Assembly: GCA_964569055.1 (NCBI GenBank)
Contig: CAZMSZ010000331.1
Coordinates: 1 to 8,655, forward strand
Source of the DNA: JAWLGW01 sp964569055
GTDB lineage: Bacteria; Planctomycetota; J058
DNA: 8,655 nucleotides
Reading direction: 5' to 3'
Below are positions 1 to 8,056 of this stretch, in pieces. Under the pieces are notes generated by a model that saw only the letters and a list, made by a program, of their open reading frames with translations, ran no database searches and had not been told where the DNA came from. Within the stretch, counting starts at the first letter, position 1. Every line of letters starts with the position of its first letter. Position numbers and translations under genes: made by a program.

Positions 1-2
1 GT

Positions 3-2239
<2,237 letters not shown>

Positions 2240-2243
<4 letters not shown>

Positions 2244-3004
2244 AGGCGAACCGGATCCTGCGCGCGGCGAGCCGCGCGTCGTTTGGGACCGCGGCCCTGG
2301 CCGCGGCGCTGTTCCTGGGCGGGCCGGCCTGGGCCGACCAGAAGGACGACAAGGAGAAGGCCGAGGAGGAGTGGAAGGAGGCCGAGGAGCGCCAGGGCAA
2401 GGAGGGCGAGCAGCCCGGCCTGCCGGGCATCGGCGAGAACCCGCTGGAGGAGATCCTCGAGCTCATGAACGAGGTCGAGAACCGCCTGGTCGAGGCGGAC
2501 ACCGGCGCGTTCACGCAGGACGAGCAGAAGAAGATCGTCGAGGCCATGCGCTTCGAGGACAAGACCAGCGCCGCGCTCGAGGAGCTGATCAAGAAGGTCG
2601 AGGAGGAGCAGCAGAAGCAGCAGCAGCAGAGCCAGAGCCAGTCGAGCCAGGATCAGCAGCAGCAGAAGCAGCAGCAGCAGAAGCAGCAGCAGAAGGACCG
2701 CGAGCAGCAGGAGCGCGAGCGCGAGCAGGAGCGCCAGCGCCACGCGCAAGAGCAGAAGCAACAGGAGCAGCAGCGCCAGGACCAGCAGACCGCCGAGCAG
2801 CAGCGCCGCGAGCAGGGCACCCCGCCCGAGGGCGGCGACGGCCCGCTCGGCGAGGGCGGCGGCACGGCCGAGCGCTGGGGCAACCTCCCGGCCAAGCTCC
2901 ACCAAGACGCCGCCAACGCCAGCAACAAGCCGGCCCCGGGCCGCTGGAGCGAGCTGATCAAGCGCTACCGCGCGCGCCTCGCCGAGAGCGACGGCAGCGA
3001 TTAG
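2240..3004 (+). CDS. Exported Gln-rich coiled-coil protein
   Basis: 254 residues, GTG start, overlapping the upstream stop by 4 nt (GTGA) with an AGGAGG 7 nt away. Residues 1-32 form a Sec-type signal peptide: basic n-region, Ala/Leu core, and AWA before Asp33; there is no lipobox Cys. The mature protein has a charged segment (33-58), an ordered helical block (about 64-122, including NPLEEILELMNEVENRLVEA), a Gln/Arg/Glu-rich stretch (123-192), a Gly-rich linker, and a short conserved-looking end (212-248) with RWGNLPAKL and ELIKRYRARL. The pattern W-G-x-L-P followed by a Y-containing helix resembles the C-terminal ends of secreted proteins next to DUF4175-like genes; this is recollection, not a search result. 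It should act in the periplasm, most likely with the upstream coiled-coil protein, given coupling and shared Gln-rich composition. Biochemical function is unknown. Confidence 0.85.
2609..2815 (+). repeat. CAG-rich low-complexity tract (poly-Gln stretch)
   Basis: Gln codons, nearly all CAG with rare CAA, alternate with Lys, Arg and Glu codons in the middle of the exported Gln-rich protein (residues 124-192). There are short pure CAG runs (for example around 2617-2628 and 2656-2664), but the tract is broken often enough that it is not a simple microsatellite. Confidence 0.8.
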
Positions 3005-3032
3005 CGAGACGACCCGTCGTCGGGCCGAAGCA

Positions 3033-3065
3033 GCGAGGCGCGCCGCGGAGAGCGGCGCGCCTCGC
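3033..3065 (+). terminator. 14-bp perfect hairpin after the Gln-rich gene pair
   Basis: The left arm (3033-3046) and right arm (3052-3065) are exact reverse complements around the 5-nt loop GGAGA. It begins 28 nt after the TAG at 3002-3004 and before the promoter-like region of the next gene. No T-run follows, so it is not a canonical intrinsic terminator; in such GC-rich genomes strong GC hairpins without T-tracts are common at gene ends. It could also protect the transcript 3' end. Confidence 0.6.
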
Positions 3066-3116
3066 GCCGTACCGGGGGCCCGCGCTGACCCCCCGCCCGC
3101 CGGGCGGTCGATCGGG

Positions 3117-3122
3117 TATCGT
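3117..3122 (+). promoter_or_regulatory. Possible -10 element TATCGT for the VOC gene
   Basis: TATCGT fits the TAnnnT -10 pattern and is one of the few AT-containing hexamers in this region, 21 nt before the ATG at 3144. It leaves room for a leader of about 15 nt holding the AGGAG at 3132-3136. I see no convincing -35 box at 16-18 nt. Confidence 0.35.
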
Positions 3123-3143
3123 CCGCTCGGCAGGAGAGGCCGC

Positions 3144-3503
3144 ATGAGCGAGGACGCCCACCCCCACCACGGAATCGACTACGTCGAGCTCTCGGTCAGC
3201 GACGTCGAGGCCGCCAAGCGGTTCTACGGCGCGGCGTTCGGCTGGAAGTTCACCGATTACGGCCCCGACTACGCCAGCTTCAACGACGGTCGGCTCGAGG
3301 GCGGCCTCCGGCTCGACCCCGCGCCGCGCGCGGGCGGGCCCCTGGTGGTCCTCTACTCGCGCGCCCTGGAGGACAGCCTGAACGCGGTCCTGGCCGCGGG
3401 CGGGCGCGTGGTCCAGGACGTGTTCTCGTTCCCCGGCGGGCGGCGGTTCCACTTCGCCGACCCGAGCGGCAACGAGCTCGCGGTCTGGTCGGACCGCCAG
3501 TAG
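3144..3503 (+). CDS. VOC-superfamily (glyoxalase/dioxygenase fold) protein
   Basis: 119 residues, a normal size for a single two-module VOC protein. The first beta-alpha-beta-beta-beta module shows YVELSVSD (13-20), the AKRFYGAAFGW signature (24-34, matching FYxxxFGW of the family) and YASFNDG. The second shows ALEDSLNAVLAAGG (74-87), a Phe/Pro-Gly-Gly turn, and FHFADPSGNELAVWSD (102-117), the classic closing strand with Asp-Pro-x-Gly-Asn. Glu15 and Glu111 sit where VOC metal ligands usually lie, but the expected His partners are not obvious, so metal binding is uncertain. The start is set by AGGAG 7 nt before the ATG. The substrate cannot be told; relatives are often annotated only as 'VOC family protein' or glyoxalase-like. 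It is separated from the Gln-rich pair by a hairpin and meets the minus-strand operon tail to tail with 2 bp between stops. Confidence 0.92.
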   Translation: MSEDAHPHHGIDYVELSVSDVEAAKRFYGAAFGWKFTDYGPDYASFNDGRLEGGLRLDPAPRAGGPLVVLYSRALEDSLNAVLAAGGRVVQDVFSFPGGRRFHFADPSGNELAVWSDRQ

Positions 3504-3505
3504 GG

Positions 3506-4120
3506 CTACAGGAGCTCGTCGAGCCGACCGCGCAGCGCGTCGGTGGTCGCCTCGGCCACCTGGCGGACGCTCTCGAGCACGCCCTGCCCCCGCGAGGCGA
3601 CCGCCTCGCAGGCGGGCGCGTCGGCGCGCGGCTCGGGCCAGCCGGCCACGGCGGCTTCGAGGCGCTCGAGCGGGAGGGCGCCGGCGAGGTCGCGCTTGTT
3701 CCACTGGAACACCACCGGCAGCTCGCCGAGGCGCTCGGACTGCGCGGCGACGTTCGCCGCGAGGTGCTCCCAGGCGCGCGCCGCCGCCTCGAGCCCCTCG
3801 GGGCGCGAGTCGACCACGAACACGACCGCGTCGGCGCCCTGCAGCACCAGGCTGTGGGGGTGGGTCTCGGCCCAGCGGTCGGCCGGGACCGTGAACAGCT
3901 GCAGGTTCACGCGCAGCCCGCGCACCGGCTCGAGCCAGGCCGGCTGGAACTCGAACCGCAGCGCGACCTCGGGGTCGAGCGCCACCTGGCCCACCCGCCC
4001 CTTGGGGCCGGGGACCGCGCCCTCGAGCGCGCGCAGGTTGGTGGCCTTCCCGGCGCCGGGGGCGCCGTAGTAGGCGATCTTGAGGTTGAGCCGACGCTTC
4101 GCGACCTGGACCTGCGCCAT
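3506..4120 (-). CDS. MglA-like Ras-superfamily small GTPase with degenerate nucleotide-binding motifs
   Basis: 204 residues, close to MglA of Myxococcus (about 195), the GTPase that sets cell polarity for motility together with its activator MglB. The alignment from memory is nearly gap-free at the start: LNLKIAYYGAPGAGKATNL (11-29) against MglA's INCKIVYYG...GKTTNL, then RGLRVNLQLFTVP (67-79), DAVVFVVDS (97-105) and FQWNKRDL (138-145). The base-recognition NKRD (141-144) is intact. However, the Mg-binding Thr after the P-loop Lys25 is Ala26; the switch I Thr (MglA T54) aligns with Ala53; and the switch II Gly-Gln (MglA G81-Q82) aligns with Ala80-Asp81. It may bind nucleotide weakly or act as a non-hydrolysing scaffold. 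No MglB/Roadblock gene is in the window. The ATG at 4120 has no Shine-Dalgarno; a TAGCAT lies just upstream. The gene follows a membrane-protein gene by 44 nt on the same strand. Confidence 0.88.
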   Translation of the reverse strand: MAQVQVAKRRLNLKIAYYGAPGAGKATNLRALEGAVPGPKGRVGQVALDPEVALRFEFQPAWLEPVRGLRVNLQLFTVPADRWAETHPHSLVLQGADAVVFVVDSRPEGLEAAARAWEHLAANVAAQSERLGELPVVFQWNKRDLAGALPLERLEAAVAGWPEPRADAPACEAVASRGQGVLESVRQVAEATTDALRGRLDELL

Positions 4121-4129
4121 GAGGGGCCG

Positions 4130-4135
4130 ATGCTA
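4130..4135 (-). promoter_or_regulatory. Possible -10 element TAGCAT for the MglA-like gene
   Basis: On the minus strand TAGCAT fits TAnnnT and ends 9 nt before the ATG at 4120. If used, transcription would begin within a few bases of the ATG, matching the absence of a Shine-Dalgarno. No clear -35 box is seen; read-through from the gene upstream is equally possible. Confidence 0.3.
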
Positions 4136-4164
4136 CCGCCGGCGCGTCGTCTGGGGCGAACCGG

Positions 4165-4791
4165 TCATGGCCGGGCCGGCTCGTCCTCGATCCCGCCCGC
4201 GGCGCGCCACAGGGCGTACAGGAGCACGAACGCGCCGATCGCCATGGCCGAGTGGGACAGGCCGTAGCAGGCGCCCCGCAGCGCACGGCTGCCGAGGAAC
4301 AGCCCCCGGTCGAGGGCGGCGAGGTCGGGCGCCGCCCCCGCCAGGGCCGCGGCGCGGATCGCGAGGAACTGCGCGCAGCCCTTGTAGACCATGAGCGCGA
4401 GCGCCACGCTCGCGCCGGGCAGGTAGAGCCAGGTGAACCAGGCGAGCGCGCCCGGGCCGACCTCGCGCCCGCCGCTGACGCGGGTCAGGTGGAGGGCCGC
4501 GGCGAAGCACAGCGGCAGCAGGCCGGCGATCAGGATCGCGTGCCCGTGGGCGAGCTTGAGGTCGAGCCCCGCCTCGAACATGAGCCCGGCCGGGAGCTCG
4601 AGCCGCGCGCGCCCGGCGGTGGGGTCGCTGGCCGCGACCGCGCCCGGCGCCAGGCCGTAGCGGACCTGCTTGCGCAGCTCGGTCCACCCCAGCCCCAACA
4701 GCAGCCCCACCCCGATCCCGACCGCCGCGAACCGCACCAGGCGGCGGACGGTGCGGCGGTAGTGCGGGGGCACCTCGGTCCTCTCGCTCAT
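4165..4791 (-). CDS. Predicted four-helix membrane protein of unknown function
   Basis: 208 residues from the ATG at 4791, chosen over an in-frame ATG 7 codons earlier (4812) because GGGGAGGAG sits directly before 4791 and nothing comparable precedes 4812. The N-terminus is basic (Arg12-Arg20). Predicted membrane segments: about 20-37, 84-103, 115-137 and 177-196. The loop after the first helix (38-80) is long, with a Leu-Pro-Ala-Gly-Leu-Met-Phe-Glu motif. His82 and His84 (AHGHA), His101 and His180 lie at or in the helix boundaries; paired membrane His residues can bind heme or metal, but I cannot show that here. I do not recognise the family. The gene sits 55 nt after the lptE-like stop and 44 nt before the MglA-like gene on the same strand, so a functional link with the GTPase-like protein is possible though unproven. 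Confidence 0.82.
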   Translation of the reverse strand: MSERTEVPPHYRRTVRRLVRFAAVGIGVGLLLGLGWTELRKQVRYGLAPGAVAASDPTAGRARLELPAGLMFEAGLDLKLAHGHAILIAGLLPLCFAAALHLTRVSGGREVGPGALAWFTWLYLPGASVALALMVYKGCAQFLAIRAAALAGAAPDLAALDRGLFLGSRALRGACYGLSHSAMAIGAFVLLYALWRAAGGIEDEPARP

Positions 4792-4810
4792 GCTCCTCCC
4801 CGGGCGCTCC

Positions 4811-4816
4811 ATGATA
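4811..4816 (-). promoter_or_regulatory. Possible -10 element TATCAT for the membrane-protein gene
   Basis: On the minus strand TATCAT (5 of 6 matches to TATAAT) lies in the lptE-to-membrane-protein gap, 19 nt before the ATG at 4791. This leaves a short leader of about 13 nt holding the GGGGAGGAG Shine-Dalgarno. A perfect 6-bp inverted repeat with 3-nt loop (4816-4821 and 4825-4830) abuts it and could be an operator or a weak hairpin. No good -35 box is visible. Confidence 0.4.
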
Positions 4817-4846
4817 CGGGCAGGGCCCGTCGGCTCGCGCGCCGGA

Positions 4847-6136
4847 TCACTCGACCGCGATCGAGACCCGGTAGGGGACGCCGCTCCCGTCCCCGCTCAC
4901 CCGCAGCAGCACCACCCGCGCCGCGTCGCTCGCGGGGAGGCTCGCCTCGCGCGGGCCCGCCGCGACCGCGGCGCGCAGCGGCACGCCCTCGGTGTCCGTC
5001 ACCAGCAGGTCGACCTCGCCCGGCGCGGCCTCCCCCGCGACGGGCTCGAGCGGCTCGATCCGCGCCCGCAGCGCGCGGCCCGCGGGGAGCTCCACCCGGT
5101 GCCAGTCCTCGTCGCGCTGCAGCAGGCGCAGCGGCCGGTCGGCCGCGAGCGGCTTGGCCGCGGCCGGGACGTCGTCGGGCTCGCGCCAGTCGTCGGCCGG
5201 GGCCTCCACCAGGAGCTGATACGGGAGCATGGCGCCTGGGGCGTCCGCGGCCCGGGCCACCTCGAGCAGCACCTCGCCCGGCTCCCGCCCGCCCACGACC
5301 CACACCGCGCGCCCGCCGTCTTGCACCTCGCCGCGGTCGCGGGTCGCCGCGTCGGCCGCCGGGCCAATCAGCTCCTGCCCTGGGGCCTCCACGGCGGCCA
5401 CCCGCAGCGACAGCCCGGGCGCCGCCCCGAGCAAGGTCACCGTCAGCGCCCCCCGCGCCGGCACGCTCAGGCGGAACCAGTCGGGGTCGCCGTGGACCAG
5501 CGCGAACTGCCGCCCCGGCGCGAGCGCCGCCGCCTCGGCCGGCCGGTCGTTGGGCTCGAGCGGGTCGTCGCCGCGGGCCTGTAGCCGGAGCGCGATCATT
5601 TCGGCCACGTCGCGCAGCGCCTCGTCGGCGGCGGTCTCGCGCGACTCGCCCAGCGGCGGGGCGAACTCGGCGTAGCCGATCGCCACGTGCGGCTGGTCGG
5701 GGCGCCCGTCGCCGTCGACGTCCACGCCTTCGACGAGGTCCTCGCCCGCGAACACGCCGAACGACACGGTCACGACCAGGCTCGCCAGCAGCCGCTGCTG
5801 CCGCGCGTCCACCACCAGGGGCCCTTCGCGCACCTGCTCGATCACGCCGCGCAGGATCGGGACCCCGGGGTCGCTCGAGCGCGCGAGGTGGAGCGGCGTG
5901 GTCTCGAGCAGCTCGCGCCGCACGTGGCGGGTGAGGTCGTGCTCGAGGTGCCGCCGCAGCGTGCGGTTCTCGAAGATCGGGACGGCGACCCGCCCGCCGG
6001 CCAGCGCGGGCGCGGGCACGTAGCCCAGCGAGTAGCAGCCGGCGGCGAGGCCAGCCAGCGCCGCCGCTCCGAGCAGCGCCGCGCTCCTACCAGGAGTCGG
6101 TGAGCGGCGCGGGCGCCAGCCGGAGCCGGTCTTCAT
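4847..6136 (-). CDS. lptE: LptE-like LPS-assembly lipoprotein fused to two PPC-type domains
   Basis: 429 residues, about twice the usual LptE size. LptE plugs the LptD barrel at the outer membrane during LPS insertion. Residues 1-34 are a lipoprotein signal ending LAGLAAGC (Cys34; position -3 is Ala rather than Leu). Residues 34-188 read as a full LptE domain: CYSLGY, RVAVPIFENRTLRRHLEHDLT (49-69), the PILRGVIEQV strand (93-102), a LVVTVSFGVF strand (120-129), and a terminal helix with EALRDVAEMIALRL. An insert with Asp-Val-Asp-Gly-Asp-Gly-Arg-Pro-Asp (139-147) looks like a calcium-type loop. From 192 on come two repeats of the prepeptidase C-terminal (PPC) pattern: LEPNDRPAEAAAL plus GDPDWFRLSVPA (193-227), then REPDDVPAAAKPL plus RDEDWHRVELPAG (318-353). 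The start is the ATG at 6136, with GAGGAG 4 nt upstream, inside the bamD-like gene (50-nt overlap); no other ATG/GTG/TTG precedes the hydrophobic core. LptD is not in the window. The LptE call rests on motif memory. Confidence 0.83.
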   Translation of the reverse strand: MKTGSGWRPRRSPTPGRSAALLGAAALAGLAAGCYSLGYVPAPALAGGRVAVPIFENRTLRRHLEHDLTRHVRRELLETTPLHLARSSDPGVPILRGVIEQVREGPLVVDARQQRLLASLVVTVSFGVFAGEDLVEGVDVDGDGRPDQPHVAIGYAEFAPPLGESRETAADEALRDVAEMIALRLQARGDDPLEPNDRPAEAAALAPGRQFALVHGDPDWFRLSVPARGALTVTLLGAAPGLSLRVAAVEAPGQELIGPAADAATRDRGEVQDGGRAVWVVGGREPGEVLLEVARAADAPGAMLPYQLLVEAPADDWREPDDVPAAAKPLAADRPLRLLQRDEDWHRVELPAGRALRARIEPLEPVAGEAAPGEVDLLVTDTEGVPLRAAVAAGPREASLPASDAARVVLLRVSGDGSGVPYRVSIAVE

Positions 6137-7178
6137 TCGTCTCCTCGTCCTCCGCCTCGCCGCCCAGCCCGCCCGGGTCGGGCGGCGGAGGCGGCGGCGA
6201 GATCCGCGGCAGCCCGGCGCGCAGGTCGCGCGCCTCGTCCGCGGCGGGCGTCCCCGGATACTCGCGCAGCACCGCCGCGAGGTAGACGTCCGCCGAGTAA
6301 TACTCGTCGCGCCGCAGGTAGAACCGCGCCACCCGCAGCTTCTGCGCGGCGAGCGCCTGCTCGACCTCGGCCAGCTTCGCCTCGGCCTCCTGGGCGTGGT
6401 TCCCCTTGGGGAACCGCTCGAGGTAGCGCTTGAGCAGCCGCCGCCCCGCCTCCACCGGGCCCTTGTCGTACTCCACCCCGTCCGAGGCGGAGAGGGTGGT
6501 CAGCGCGATCCGGTACTCGGCGGTCTGGGCGTACTCGCTGGCGGGATACTCGCGGGCCAGTTGCGTCCAGGAGTCGACCGCGTCCTCCCACTCGCCGAGC
6601 TCGAGCTGAGCCTGCGCGATCGCGTGCAGCGCGTCGTCCGCGCGGGGGTGTCGCTCGCGCCCCTCCACGAACTTGGTCAGCACCGAGATCCCCAGCTCGC
6701 GGTCCTCGGTCTCGACGCCCAGCCAGCTCGGGCGCAGCGCCCTGCCCAGGCAGAACAGCCGCCCGATCAGGAACACCCGGTCGACGGCGGACGCGTAGCG
6801 CGGGGTGGTGGGGTACTCGCGCAGCAGGCGCTGGTAGAGCAGGAGCGCCTCGTGCGTCTTCTTCGCCCCGAGCGCGCTCTCGGCGGCGAGGAACACGAAC
6901 TCGGCGCGCAGCCCGGGGTCGATCGTCCGCTTACCGAGCGCGTCGTAGGCCTGCCAGGCGTCCTCGTAGCGCCCGGCGGCCGCCGCCTGCAGGGCGACCT
7001 CCTCGAGCGGGTCCCCGCTCGACTGCGTGGTGATCGGGGCCACCTCGACCACGATCGCGGGCTCGGGCTCGAGCGGCGCGGGCGCCACGCCGCCGCACCC
7101 GGCCGCGGCGCCCGCGAGCGCGGCCGCGAGCAGCCCCACCCCCGCCAGCCACCGCCCTCGCCGACGTGTCTCAGCCAC
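6087..7178 (-). CDS. bamD: BamD-like outer-membrane assembly lipoprotein (TPR protein)
   Basis: 363 residues. BamD is the essential lipoprotein partner of BamA in folding beta-barrel proteins into the outer membrane. Residues 1-28 are a lipoprotein signal: RRRGR, a Leu/Ala core, and AAAGC with Cys28. After a Pro/Val linker come TPR-like helical repeats: GRYEDAWQAYDAL (69-81), EALLLYQRLLREYPTTPRYA, DALHAIAQAQLELGEWEDAV, LAREYPASEYAQTAEYRI, RYLERFPKGNHAQEAEAKL, and a final FYLRRDEYYSADVYLAAVLREYPGTPAADEAR, which matches the BamD family end best. It is longer than E. coli BamD (about 245) because of an inserted segment in the middle and a Pro-rich, acidic tail (PPPPPP, then EDEETNED). The GTG start at 7178 has GGAGG 5 nt upstream and overlaps the recO stop by 8 nt; the tail overlaps the lptE-like start by 50 nt. 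Another periplasmic TPR lipoprotein is possible, but the lptE neighbour favours BamD. Confidence 0.85.
   Translation of the reverse strand: MAETRRRGRWLAGVGLLAAALAGAAAGCGGVAPAPLEPEPAIVVEVAPITTQSSGDPLEEVALQAAAAGRYEDAWQAYDALGKRTIDPGLRAEFVFLAAESALGAKKTHEALLLYQRLLREYPTTPRYASAVDRVFLIGRLFCLGRALRPSWLGVETEDRELGISVLTKFVEGRERHPRADDALHAIAQAQLELGEWEDAVDSWTQLAREYPASEYAQTAEYRIALTTLSASDGVEYDKGPVEAGRRLLKRYLERFPKGNHAQEAEAKLAEVEQALAAQKLRVARFYLRRDEYYSADVYLAAVLREYPGTPAADEARDLRAGLPRISPPPPPPDPGGLGGEAEDEETNEDRLRLAPAPLTDSW
6141..6146 (-). promoter_or_regulatory. Shine-Dalgarno GAGGAG for lptE inside the bamD-like gene
   Basis: GAGGAG is 4 nt before the ATG at 6136 and lies within codons for the acidic tail of the bamD-like gene. 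It fixes the long (50-nt) gene overlap as real rather than a start-site error. Confidence 0.7.
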
Positions 7179-7986
7179 GGATCCCTCCCGCCGGCGCGCC
7201 CGGCGCCACGGCCCGCCCGGGCGCGCGGCGCGGCCCCGCCCCGGCCCCGAGCGTGCGGCGCACGTAGCCGAGCAGCCGCGGCTCCTTGCCGAGGTGCTGG
7301 CGCACGAACGCGTCGAGCAGCCCGCGCATGGCCTGTCCGACCTCCCGCCCCACCCCGATCGCCTCGCCCGCGGCGAGCGCCCGCAGCGTCTTGAGCGCGC
7401 CCGCCGCGACCGCCACGGCGTCGGGCGTCCGCCGCGCGTCGTCGGCGCACAGGACCCCGCCCGCTCCGGCCGAGAAGGCCGCCGCCCCCGGCGCGGCCGC
7501 CCCGCAGGCGGCGCACCGCTCCAGCGAGGGCGCGAGCCCCGCCGCCGCGAACAGCTCGAGCTCCGCCCGCACCAGCGTCTGATCGATCTGCCCCAGCTCC
7601 CCGCGCGCCAGCCCCGCCAGCGCGCGCACCGCCGCGTCGTAGGCCGCCGGCGCGGGCGCCTCGCGCTCGGAGAGCTCGGTCAACAGCTCGGCCAAGTACA
7701 GCCCCCGATACAGCCGCGGCAGGTCGCGCCGCAGCCCGAGGTGAAGGTCCTGCGGGTCGAACTCCTTCGCAATGTCCAGCCCGTCGCCCCCCCGCTTGCG
7801 ATAGAACACGAGCTCGCCGCGCACCAGCGGCTCGAGCGCCCCCTCGAACGGGCTGCGCGCCCGCCGCGCCCCCTTGGCGATCACGTGGACCCGCCCGTGA
7901 TCGCGCGTGAACAACCACACGATCAGCGAGGTCTCGGAGTAGTCCATGCTGCGGAGGACGATCGCCTCCGACTCGAGGATCGCCAC
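7171..7986 (-). CDS. recO: DNA repair protein RecO
   Basis: 271 residues, near the usual 230-260. RecO works with RecR to load RecA on SSB-coated single-stranded DNA in the RecF pathway and anneals strands. The N-terminal OB fold is clear: ESEAIVLRSMDYSETSLIVWLFTRDHGRVHVIAKGARRARSP (5-46, read in pieces), with LEPLVRGELVFYRK (51-64). The helical domain includes LYRGLYLAELLTEL (92-105) and AELELFAAAGLAPSLERCAACG (141-162, read in pieces). The zinc-finger region has Cys158-x2-Cys161 and Cys180, but the expected fourth Cys is Asp183, so zinc binding may be lost or changed. The protein ends with a basic Gly/Ala/Pro/Arg-rich tail (about 247-271). The start is a GTG at 7986 with AAGGAAG about 9 nt upstream; MAILESEAIVL is the expected RecO beginning. 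It heads the overlapping recO-bamD-lptE chain, with a possible promoter at 8011-8016. Confidence 0.95.
   Translation of the reverse strand: MAILESEAIVLRSMDYSETSLIVWLFTRDHGRVHVIAKGARRARSPFEGALEPLVRGELVFYRKRGGDGLDIAKEFDPQDLHLGLRRDLPRLYRGLYLAELLTELSEREAPAPAAYDAAVRALAGLARGELGQIDQTLVRAELELFAAAGLAPSLERCAACGAAAPGAAAFSAGAGGVLCADDARRTPDAVAVAAGALKTLRALAAGEAIGVGREVGQAMRGLLDAFVRQHLGKEPRLLGYVRRTLGAGAGPRRAPGRAVAPGAPAGGIRG
7184..7188 (-). promoter_or_regulatory. Shine-Dalgarno GGAGG for the bamD-like GTG start
   Basis: GGAGG is 5 nt before the GTG at 7178, within the last codons of recO. It decides the GTG start and the 8-nt overlap. Confidence 0.75.
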
Positions 7987-8010
7987 GCGTCGCGCTTCCT
8001 TCGGGCGAGG

Positions 8011-8016
8011 ACTCTA
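8011..8016 (-). promoter_or_regulatory. Possible -10 element TAGAGT upstream of recO
   Basis: On the minus strand TAGAGT (within GTGTTAGAGT) fits TAnnnT. It sits in the 70-nt gap between the Uma2-type gene and recO, 24 nt before the GTG, with the AAGGAAG Shine-Dalgarno between. It would be the main promoter of the recO-bamD-lptE chain. No clear -35 box is seen at 17 nt. Confidence 0.35.
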
Positions 8017-8056
8017 ACACGGGGGTCAGGAACCGCCTCGGGCGTGCAGCGGCGAG

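Noticed and set aside
4792..4812. Seven-codon N-terminal extension of the membrane protein (ATG at 4812)
   Set aside because: No Shine-Dalgarno precedes it and it overlaps the likely -10 element, while GGGGAGGAG directly precedes the ATG at 4791.
4252..5934. 560-codon open frame on the + strand opposite the membrane-protein and lptE-like genes
   Set aside because: It is Arg/Pro/Ala-rich without any domain pattern, as expected for antisense of high-GC coding DNA, and lies across two well-supported minus-strand genes.
6767..8020. 417-codon open frame on the - strand overlapping recO and the bamD-like gene in another frame
   Set aside because: Gly/Ala/Arg-rich with no motifs; the other frame encodes a clear RecO and TPR lipoprotein.
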